From positions 12,939 through 18,818 of the forward strand of contig DCOU01000069.1 in the NCBI GenBank assembly GCA_002322525.1: a stretch of DNA of 5,880 nucleotides. The letters are read 5' to 3'. The DNA is from Candidatus Omnitrophica bacterium UBA1562. Lineage in GTDB: Bacteria; Omnitrophota; Gorgyraeia; Gygaellales; Profunditerraquicolaceae. The position numbers were made by a program, and so were the translations under genes. Below, in pieces: positions 1-4,271 of this stretch. Within the stretch, counting starts at the first letter, position 1, and each line of letters starts with the position of its first letter. The notes under the pieces are model-generated. The model saw only the letters and a list, made by a program, of their open reading frames with translations. It was not told the DNA's origin and did no database searches.

Positions 1-16
1 CTCTTTCTTTGGACAT
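1..16 (-). CDS. Possible start of the next gvp-cluster gene (partial, runs off left edge)
   Basis: Directly after the gvpN TAG stop the minus strand reads T-ATG-TCC-AAA-GAA-AGA, which would encode Met-Ser-Lys-Glu-Arg and continue out of the window. Only five codons are visible and there is no strong Shine-Dalgarno sequence ahead of the ATG, so expression would probably depend on translational coupling to gvpN. In other gvp clusters gvpN is commonly followed by further gvp genes, but nothing here identifies which one this would be. The assignment rests only on position and an open frame. Confidence 0.35.
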
Positions 17-17
17 A

Positions 18-944
18 CTAAGAGCGACTATTATAATGCTTCGCAACTATATCTCCCACCAAAACTTTTATCTTGTTCTGATTTGTCTTAGAGCCCACTC
101 GGCTAGTCTCAGAAGATAAGATATCCTGACACATCTGGGTAAAAACACCATTGGTTTGGGCCAGAGTAAGCTGTTGAGCGCTAAGAGTTTTACCAATCAT
201 AATACAGGCCCGAATAGTCGGCGCAAATTCACACTTTCCCGACTCCCGCAATTCCCGAACAATATTCACAATCGTCTCGGAATCTCGTTTGGAAAGCTTT
301 GTTTTTGCTCGTGTGATAGCCAGCTCTGTCTCATGGTCAAAATAGTCCATATCTATGGTGATCATCCTGTCGCGCAGCGCATCCTGGCTTCGGTGGACTC
401 CGGCATATTCTTCCGGGTTACTGGTAAAGATAGCAGTAAAGTCAGGATGTACCTTTAAATATGGCTGCTCTCCACCTCTTCCTACGGGTAAATCCATTAT
501 CTTCTCTTGTAAAATTGCCAGGAGTATATTATTTGCCTCTGGCCGGGAGCGTGTAAACTCATCGTAAATAAGGGTAAACCCATATTTACAGGCAACCGTT
601 AAACGATTATCCACCCAATGCTTGGTCATGTCTTCTTCCATTTTCATAACCCGGGATACAAAACGGTCAACCACCTTTCTAAAACGATAACCGTGTTCAC
701 CGCCCACCAGATCCGAAGTAGTAAACTCTTCATCTCCGTGAATCATCACTACCGGCCTTTTAAGCTTAGAGGCAATGTGCATAGCCAAAGTAGTCTTTCC
801 ACTCCCAGAAATCCCTCTAAAATGGACAGGAAAACCTGCCTTTATATAGGAAAGGGCCCTGCGGGTAATATCTTTGACGAGCTTTGTCTCCACAAAATCT
901 GCCATGGGACTTGGTTCAAGGACTGTAGTCATTTCGTCAATCAT
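18..944 (-). CDS. gvpN: Gas vesicle protein GvpN, MoxR-family AAA+ ATPase
   Basis: This 308-residue protein is a cytoplasmic AAA+ ATPase of the GvpN/MoxR type. Visible motifs are Walker A GISGSGKTT at about residues 44-52, Walker B FTLIYDE at 123-129, a sensor-1 type FTSNP at 173-177, and candidate arginine-finger residues in LRDRM around 190-194. The lead-in SYIKAGFPVHFRG before Walker A is typical of GvpN. GvpN is known to be needed for full growth of gas vesicles beyond small precursors. It is thought to act as a remodelling ATPase, sometimes together with GvpO or GvpC, but its exact substrate is unsettled. The ATG start is well supported by GAGGTGA (951-957) with a 6-nt spacer. The gene lies 45 nt after a small coiled-coil gene and is followed at once by another possible start codon, consistent with an operon. 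Full length for the family; no damage is seen. Confidence 0.95.
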   Translation of the reverse strand: MIDEMTTVLEPSPMADFVETKLVKDITRRALSYIKAGFPVHFRGISGSGKTTLAMHIASKLKRPVVMIHGDEEFTTSDLVGGEHGYRFRKVVDRFVSRVMKMEEDMTKHWVDNRLTVACKYGFTLIYDEFTRSRPEANNILLAILQEKIMDLPVGRGGEQPYLKVHPDFTAIFTSNPEEYAGVHRSQDALRDRMITIDMDYFDHETELAITRAKTKLSKRDSETIVNIVRELRESGKCEFAPTIRACIMIGKTLSAQQLTLAQTNGVFTQMCQDILSSETSRVGSKTNQNKIKVLVGDIVAKHYNSRS

Positions 945-989
945 TTTTACTCACCTCACTCTCGTTAAAGTACTATACTGTTTAAGATT

Positions 990-1346
990 TTATTTTGCCT
1001 TTTTCTCTTTTAAGTTCTTTTGCATTTCTTTCCAATTTTTGCTTGCTCCTTCTAAATCTGAACGCACTGCCTTTTGACTCTTTTGAAAATCTTTCCTGAG
1101 TGAATTAACATCTTTCGTCAAATTTTCTTTATCTTTAGAAAGGCCTTCCTTTAAATTCTTAGCCATTTCTTTATGCGACTTCTTACAATCACCCATGAAT
1201 TTTCTAGCGTTATCCCTGATGGTTCCTGTTTGTTCTTTTATATCCTTAACATCTTTTTTTACATCATGAAGAGACTTTTTTCTATCTTCGTGCCCCGCTG
1301 CAATGTCTTTGCAGATCGTTTCCATACCACTAGATATATTACCCAT
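990..1346 (-). CDS. Small lysine-rich coiled-coil protein, candidate GvpC-like shell protein (shortest of three)
   Basis: A 118-residue, highly charged, Lys/Glu/Asp-rich protein predicted to be almost wholly alpha-helical, with no signal peptide or membrane segment. No named family is recognised by eye. It shares features with the two longer coiled-coil proteins of this cluster: an N-terminal DIAAGH (14-19), matching DILASY and DIVASY in the others; a segment HKEMAKNLKEGLSKD (58-72) very close to HKEMSEELKDKLSKD in the 214-residue protein; anchors F50 and F87 spaced 37 residues; and a C-terminal A-x3-W-x2-M-x2-N-L (W105). The start is set by AAGGGGG (1354-1360) seven nt before the ATG. That ribosome site lies inside the last codons of the upstream zinc-motif gene, only 3 nt separating its stop from this ATG, so translation is probably coupled. 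A gas vesicle outer-shell or assembly role is inferred from the repeats and neighbours. Confidence 0.8.
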   Translation of the reverse strand: MGNISSGMETICKDIAAGHEDRKKSLHDVKKDVKDIKEQTGTIRDNARKFMGDCKKSHKEMAKNLKEGLSKDKENLTKDVNSLRKDFQKSQKAVRSDLEGASKNWKEMQKNLKEKKAK

Positions 1347-1349
1347 AGA

Positions 1350-1679
1350 CTAACCCCCTTCTTTTTTAGGCACAACCCCTGTGCCTCGACAAACACTACA
1401 AGGAAGATTCCCATCCTCCCTATAACCTGCGCCACCGCAATTAAAACATTCTTCCTTTGCCCCTCTAAAAGCAGTAAAACCTTTTCCCCGACAAGCTGAA
1501 CAGGTAATTCTTGAGTGAGGATGGACACCTGTACCTTTACAAAAAGCGCACTCAACCATTGGCCAGCTAACCTCAACCTTACCGTTACCTTTACATACTT
1601 GACAGTCAGATAACTTGGAGAGAAGCCCGAAAGGGTCCTTGCCTTTGCCTTTACAAAAAACGCACGTAATTAGAGCCAT
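1350..1679 (-). CDS. Small CxxCxGxG-repeat (DnaJ-type zinc-finger-like) protein
   Basis: This 109-residue protein is built almost entirely of six CxxCxGxG-type motifs, with cysteine pairs at 6/9, 26/29, 44/47, 60/63, 78/81 and 94/97. In DnaJ/Hsp40, four such motifs form two zinc sites that help bind unfolded clients; six would allow three zinc sites here. There is no J domain and no C-terminal substrate domain, so it is not a DnaJ fragment but a free-standing zinc-ribbon-like protein. It sits between two coiled-coil genes of the gas vesicle cluster, 23 nt after one and 3 nt before the next. A chaperone-like or scaffold role in gas vesicle assembly is an inference from position. The ATG has only a weak ribosome site (GCGGG about 11 nt upstream), so expression may be lower than that of its neighbours or coupled. 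The terminal Glu-Gly-Gly codons double as the ribosome site of the next gene. Confidence 0.85.
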   Translation of the reverse strand: MALITCVFCKGKGKDPFGLLSKLSDCQVCKGNGKVEVSWPMVECAFCKGTGVHPHSRITCSACRGKGFTAFRGAKEECFNCGGAGYREDGNLPCSVCRGTGVVPKKEGG

Positions 1680-1702
1680 ATTTTAATTATCCCGCTTAAA
1701 TC

Positions 1703-2347
1703 TTACTTTTTCCCCCTCTTGGCTTTCTTGCCTCTTTTTTTACCTTTCTCTTCGCCTGTATCTGCTTTTTCTCCGGCTTCAATTTTGGCTATTACGCCTG
1801 TCTCTCTGGATTTAGCCAAGTTATCAGCCATTCCTTGCCAAGCGCGCCTTGCCTTCACCATATCAGAGTGATATTCTCCAACAAGCGCCTGGGTATTGTC
1901 GACTATATTCTTTACGGCAGTTTTAATCACTTTGACGTCTTTGCTAAGCTTATCCTTAAGCTCTTCTGACATTTCCTTATGGTCTTTATTAAAACCGTTT
2001 ATCATTGAGCCTGTCTTCTTAGTCAAATCCTTGACAAAATCTGTAATGCCCTTGACAAAATCGGTCAAGCTCTTTACTTGCGCCTCGCTCATGTTCTTGC
2101 GATTCTTGCCAAACTCTTTTAAGAGACTTGCTACATTTTTGGCTAAATCCTTGGCATAATTGTTTAAAAGTTCTGCTTGTTCACTAGACATCTTCTTCCT
2201 ATCCGAAGTAAAGCCTTTTATGGTTTTCCGGGCATCAGCTACTATTTTATGCGTATCTGCAACTATGTCACCCAATGCCTTTACCCGTACATCGTAAGAA
2301 GCAAGAATATCCTCGGTAAGGCCTTTCATGCTCTCTGCTATTCCCAT
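1703..2347 (-). CDS. Coiled-coil repeat protein with GvpC-like 33/40-residue periodicity
   Basis: A 214-residue helical protein, probably cytoplasmic or vesicle-associated, with no signal peptide or membrane helix. After an N-terminal motif DILASY (13-18) it has a recurring segment of the form [GE]-F-x2-[DN]-[RH]-K-x-M-S beginning at F46, F79 and F119, with a degenerate fourth at Y159, giving spacings of 33, 40 and 40 residues (40 being 33 plus one heptad). Cyanobacterial GvpC, which wraps the outside of the GvpA shell as an alpha-helix, has 33-residue repeats, so a similar job is inferred. The repeats are followed by ARRAWQGMADNL (166-177) and a very basic tail rich in GKK from about 200 to 214. 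The start is firm: AAGGAGGT (2353-2360) with a 5-nt spacer. The gene begins 24 nt after the previous coiled-coil gene. No named family is assigned by eye. Confidence 0.85.
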   Translation of the reverse strand: MGIAESMKGLTEDILASYDVRVKALGDIVADTHKIVADARKTIKGFTSDRKKMSSEQAELLNNYAKDLAKNVASLLKEFGKNRKNMSEAQVKSLTDFVKGITDFVKDLTKKTGSMINGFNKDHKEMSEELKDKLSKDVKVIKTAVKNIVDNTQALVGEYHSDMVKARRAWQGMADNLAKSRETGVIAKIEAGEKADTGEEKGKKRGKKAKRGKK

Positions 2348-2371
2348 TTTCTACCTCCTTTTTTGATATGG

Positions 2372-3181
2372 TTATTTTATCACGCTATCTTTTACTACAT
2401 CTATATTAACCTCGTCAGAAACCTTGCTATTTTCGTTAGTTTCTTCTGCTTTTCTAAGAGGTGGGATTGCCTTGAGCGAATTAGTTCTCCAGCTCTTGAC
2501 TGATTCTTTTCGTTTCTTTTTAAACTCAACCAACATACCATGAACTTTTCCTCTTCTCTTTTGAACTTCTACTTTTCTTTCTTCTTGCTGCGCTATCCGC
2601 TCCTTATGTTCTGCCTGAAATTCCCTAAGCATTGATTTAAGGTCTTTTATTCTCAATTCCCTTCCCTTAGATAAAAGCTCAAGAAGTTTTTTGGTCATCT
2701 CTTGTTGTTCTTTTTGAAAGTCTTTTAATTTGGATATTACCTCTTGTTTTCTTTTATCCTGCTGGGCAAGAATCTCAACCATCAATTTTTGAGATTCCTT
2801 AACTCCAACCCCCTCACCATTTGCAAGGGCATCTTTAATTTTGGTTAAATTATCCTTTAGAAGATTTAACATTTGTTTCTGTTCAGTAAGATAACTATTT
2901 ACTAAATTCCTTATTTCTTTTTCCTTCTCAATCTGGATAGCAAGAACCCCCTGCATCATCCAGTTAAAATCTGCCCTTCTTAAATGTTCATTCTTGGCAA
3001 GCAAATCTTGCAACTGAGCGCTAATGACTTGCCGCTCTTCTTTTATATCAAAGAGTGGATCTTGAAATTCATTAAGAATCAAGTGTGTAGTTTCAAAGAA
3101 AGATTTGATGTTTTCAATCTTTACTTCATAGGAAGCGACGATATCCTCTACCACTTTATTTAAATCTAAGGTTTCTGGCAT
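2372..3181 (-). CDS. Large coiled-coil protein downstream of gvpA, candidate GvpC-like outer-shell protein
   Basis: From the chosen ATG this is a 269-residue, strongly helical Lys/Glu/Gln-rich protein without signal peptide or membrane segment. It carries DIVASY (13-18). Its C-terminal half has segments F-Q-K-E-Q-Q-E-M, F-Q-A-E-H-K-E-R-I and F-K-K-K-R-K-E-S starting at F155, F188 and F220 (spacings 33 and 32), then W231. A second internal similarity is LRRADFNWMM (67-76) with LRIKDLKSML (176-185), 109 residues apart. It sits where gvpC lies in cyanobacteria, just after gvpA, so a GvpC-like shell-strengthening role is inferred; the family itself is not identified by eye. Start choice: an upstream in-frame ATG at 3226 adds 15 residues and has GGGAG 6 nt ahead, but part of that site can pair in a hairpin. 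The ATG at 3181 has GAGGAG at a longish 11 nt, and its product aligns residue for residue with the start of the next coiled-coil protein. Either start is possible. Confidence 0.82.
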   Translation of the reverse strand: MPETLDLNKVVEDIVASYEVKIENIKSFFETTHLILNEFQDPLFDIKEERQVISAQLQDLLAKNEHLRRADFNWMMQGVLAIQIEKEKEIRNLVNSYLTEQKQMLNLLKDNLTKIKDALANGEGVGVKESQKLMVEILAQQDKRKQEVISKLKDFQKEQQEMTKKLLELLSKGRELRIKDLKSMLREFQAEHKERIAQQEERKVEVQKRRGKVHGMLVEFKKKRKESVKSWRTNSLKAIPPLRKAEETNENSKVSDEVNIDVVKDSVIK

Positions 3182-3234
3182 TTTTAAGATTGCTCCTCTT
3201 TTGGAAGGAATTTCTTGGCTAACCATGCTTTTCT

Positions 3235-3249
3235 CCCGCCTTTGGCAGG
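3235..3249 (-). promoter_or_regulatory. Short hairpin covering the upstream ribosome-binding region of the large coiled-coil gene
   Basis: On the minus-strand RNA, CCUGCC-AAA-GGCGGG can form a six-pair stem (one G-U pair) with a 3-nt loop. The right arm contains the GGG of the GGGAG ribosome site for the ATG at 3226, so folding would mask it and favour the start at 3181 or lower translation. There is no U-tract after it, so it is not a standard terminator. Its function is inferred from base pairing only. Confidence 0.4.
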
Positions 3250-3252
3250 CTT

Positions 3253-3291
3253 AAGGATGATCCGGCAAGAACCCCTCTTGATCTTATCCTT
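3253..3291 (-). promoter_or_regulatory. Bulged hairpin at the 3' end of gvpA, possible mRNA stabiliser or partial attenuator
   Basis: Immediately at the gvpA stop codon the RNA can pair AAGGAT (3291-3286) with ATCCTT (3258-3253), then GAT with ATC, then CAAGA with TCTTG around a GGGGT loop, giving about 14 pairs interrupted by two bulges. No run of U follows, so it is unlikely to be an efficient intrinsic terminator. A stem here could protect the 3' end of a short gvpA transcript or partly block reading into the downstream genes, either of which would favour an excess of GvpA. The pairing is visible; the role is inferred. Confidence 0.45.
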
Positions 3292-3497
3292 TAGGCTGCT
3301 GTTGCGGTTAAACCGATAGCTTCAGCATACTTCAGGTAAGTCTCGACTGATGCCACTACGACTCTAGCTTCAATCGCGAGTATTTCAATACCCACTAAAG
3401 AGACTCTTACCCAAGCATCAATTACGACGCCCTTGTCCAGGATACGGTCAACAACTTCAACCAAGCTGGAAGAACCAATCGCTTTTTCTACTGCCAT
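3291..3497 (-). CDS. gvpA: Gas vesicle major structural protein GvpA
   Basis: This 68-residue hydrophobic protein is an almost canonical GvpA, the subunit that polymerises into the ribs of the gas-permeable, water-excluding vesicle wall. It shows the conserved blocks SSSLVEVVDRILDKGVVIDA, WVRVSLVGIEILAIEARVVV and ASVETYLKYAEAIGLT in family order and at typical length (about 70 residues). The start is the ATG at 3497, preceded by a very strong site AAAGGGGGTG (3504-3513) with a 6-nt spacer, and the product begins MAVEKAIG as expected. An in-frame GTG three codons upstream lies within that ribosome site and is rejected. The gene follows the stand-alone receiver by 35 nt with no promoter visible between them, so it is probably transcribed from the sigma-54 promoter at 4065-4079. 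Two possible hairpins lie just downstream. No oddities in the coding sequence. Confidence 0.98.
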   Translation of the reverse strand: MAVEKAIGSSSLVEVVDRILDKGVVIDAWVRVSLVGIEILAIEARVVVASVETYLKYAEAIGLTATAA

Positions 3498-3503
3498 GTA
3501 AAT

Positions 3504-3513
3504 CACCCCCTTT
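3504..3513 (-). promoter_or_regulatory. Strong Shine-Dalgarno site of gvpA
   Basis: AAAGGGGGTG lies six nt before the gvpA ATG at 3497 and closely matches the 16S anti-Shine-Dalgarno complement. It decides the start against the overlapping GTG at 3506 and fits the need for very high GvpA output. Confidence 0.8.
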
Positions 3514-3532
3514 CATTTTTAGATTTATTTCT

Positions 3533-4006
3533 TTAAATCGTATTTAAAAATTCTGCTACAAAAATCGGAAGAATCAATACACGCTCATTAGTAGAAAAAC
3601 TGGGTTGCAACTTGCGCAAATTCGTTTCATTGATGCGCCTTCTTTTCTGTTCTATTAAAGCCCTTTTCACCGTTCTTTTCAGCCTATCTATATTAAAAGG
3701 CTTATCCAGAAAAGCATAAGCCCCTAATTCTTTTGCCCGAGTCCTAGTAGAATCATCTCCAAAAGCAGAAATCATAATGGTTTTCAAATTGGGCCTGATG
3801 CGAAGAGTCCTTTCTAATACAGTCAAACCTGACATTCTGGGAAGCTTATAGTCTAAAATCATCAAGTCATATGGCTCCTGCTTAATTCTTGCCAAAGCAG
3901 ATTCTCCATCATAGGCAATATTTACCTTAAAACCTCTTTCTTCAAGAATCTCTGAGGTCAACTCTCCCAAATCCCTGTTATCATCAACTACTAACACTCG
4001 GCCCAT
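3533..4006 (-). CDS. Stand-alone receiver-domain response regulator, first gene after the sigma-54 promoter
   Basis: A 157-residue protein with a full CheY-like receiver at residues 1 to about 118: acidic pair D8/D9, phospho-acceptor D52 in MILDYKLPRMSG, S80 in MISAFG, and K102 in LDKPF. No DNA-binding or enzymatic domain follows. The last 40 residues are a basic stretch (QKRRR) and then a tail ending in hydrophobic LILPIFVAEFLNTI that resembles no output domain I know. The protein would act by contacting a partner or by competing for phosphate from a kinase, not by binding DNA. It resembles the partial receiver at the right edge (ISAYGTEE and GFIDKPF against ISAFGDDS and AFLDKPF). The gene starts about 47 nt downstream of the inferred transcription start and 35 nt ahead of gvpA, so it should be co-induced with gas vesicle genes, perhaps as feedback. 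The Shine-Dalgarno GGAGG is rather far, about 12 nt, from the ATG. Confidence 0.9.
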   Translation of the reverse strand: MGRVLVVDDNRDLGELTSEILEERGFKVNIAYDGESALARIKQEPYDLMILDYKLPRMSGLTVLERTLRIRPNLKTIMISAFGDDSTRTRAKELGAYAFLDKPFNIDRLKRTVKRALIEQKRRRINETNLRKLQPSFSTNERVLILPIFVAEFLNTI

Positions 4007-4064
4007 TATTTGGATTATCCTCCCAAAAATCTGGCTAAAGAAGCTTTACCTACATAATATATAA

Positions 4065-4079
4065 GCAACAAATGTGCCA
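4065..4079 (-). promoter_or_regulatory. Sigma-54 (RpoN) -24/-12 promoter of the receiver-gvpA operon
   Basis: The minus strand reads TGGCAC-ATTTG-TTGC, a perfect match to the sigma-54 core TGGCAC-N5-TTGC, with the invariant GG (4078-4077) and GC (4066-4065) ten nt apart. Transcription should start about 12 nt downstream, near 4053, leaving a leader of about 47 nt before the receiver gene. Such promoters need an AAA+ activator, and an NtrC-type activator is encoded immediately upstream. Confidence 0.9.
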
Positions 4080-4093
4080 TACAGTACACCTTT

Positions 4094-4128
4094 CGAAAGA
4101 TTTTTTTATCTTGCAGAATTTTCTTTCG
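4094..4128. repeat. Imperfectly understood inverted repeat upstream of the -24 element
   Basis: CGAAAGA (4094-4100) and TCTTTCG (4122-4128) are exact 7-nt reverse complements 21 nt apart, just upstream of the -24 box. They could bracket a looping or bending site, or be chance in an AT-rich region. The spacing is longer than the two candidate activator dyads further upstream. Confidence 0.3.
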
Positions 4129-4219
4129 TATCTTCTTTAGTTACATAGGGATGAAGAAATAATAAATTCTGCTGAGTTTTTATCTGTTTGACGACAAAAT
4201 AGTTTTGCATTAGAAAGAT

Positions 4220-4235
4220 GTAAAGTCCTTTCTAC
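4220..4235. promoter_or_regulatory. Candidate activator (UAS) site, promoter-proximal dyad
   Basis: GTAAAGTCCTTTCTAC is an imperfect dyad of form GTA-N10-TAC. It matches the neighbouring dyad at 4242-4257 at 10 of 16 positions and is centred 22 bp from it, two helical turns, so two activator dimers could sit on the same DNA face. It lies roughly 150 bp upstream of the -24 element, within the usual range for NtrC-type enhancers. The same bases also form TAGAAAG-N10-CTTTCTA with 4211-4217. Confidence 0.5.
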
Positions 4236-4241
4236 GCTTTT

Positions 4242-4257
4242 GTAAGAATCTTCTTAC
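4242..4257. promoter_or_regulatory. Candidate activator (UAS) site, perfect distal dyad
   Basis: GTAAGAATCTTCTTAC is a perfect 7-nt inverted repeat with a 2-nt centre, the size and shape bound by Fis-type HTH dimers of NtrC-family activators. It lies about 170 bp upstream of the -24 element and 14 nt past the stop of the activator gene. As RNA it would form a six-pair stem with a four-nt loop but no U-tract follows, so an operator is preferred over a terminator. Confidence 0.6.
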
Positions 4258-4271
4258 GGTTTTAGAAGCCA

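Larger units (their letters stand above)
4007..4271. other. 265-nt intergenic regulatory region between the activator gene and the gvp operon
   Basis: This AT-rich stretch has no supportable gene on either strand. It contains the sigma-54 promoter, two candidate activator dyads and several inverted repeats, all on the side and at the distances expected for an enhancer-dependent promoter reading toward gvpA. No U-tailed hairpin is seen after the activator gene, so some read-through from it into the gvp operon is possible. Confidence 0.7.

Noticed and set aside
156..968. Plus-strand open frames opposite gvpN (156-458, 355-567, 618-968)
   Set aside because: They are antisense shadows of a strongly conserved ATPase gene; their products show no recognisable motif and they have no convincing ribosome sites.
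945..989. AT-rich imperfect hairpin between the 118-residue gene and gvpN as a terminator
   Set aside because: TTAA and AGTA arms pair with TACT and TTAA with a bulge, but the stem is weak, lacks GC pairs and has no U-tract, and gvpN has its own strong ribosome site in the same operon direction.
1350..1679. Remnant of a dnaJ gene
   Set aside because: There are six motifs, not four, no J domain or C-terminal domain, and the frame is intact with its own start and stop, so it is a complete small gene.
1173..2503. Open frames overlapping the coiled-coil and zinc-motif genes (plus 1173-1499, 1896-2159, 2177-2503; minus 1259-1576)
   Set aside because: They lie in other frames of genes with clear repeats and strong Shine-Dalgarno sites. 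Their low-complexity products reflect the complement of Lys-rich codons or a shifted reading of the Cys/Gly-rich gene.
990..3181. SMC-like, phage tail-tape or methyl-accepting chemotaxis proteins for the coiled-coil genes
   Set aside because: No Walker motifs, hinge, membrane helices or chemotaxis signalling hairpin are visible, and the conserved 33-residue spacing and location after gvpA favour a gas vesicle role.
3498..3506. GTG start of gvpA three codons upstream
   Set aside because: The GTG lies inside the Shine-Dalgarno sequence of the downstream ATG, and the GvpA family begins with MAVEK-like residues.
4195..4234. Intrinsic terminator after the NtrC-type gene (CAAAA-TAG-TTTTG and TAGAAAG-N10-CTTTCTA)
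   Set aside because: Both can pair, but the stems are AT-rich and no run of U follows on the minus strand; an operator role for part of this sequence fits better.
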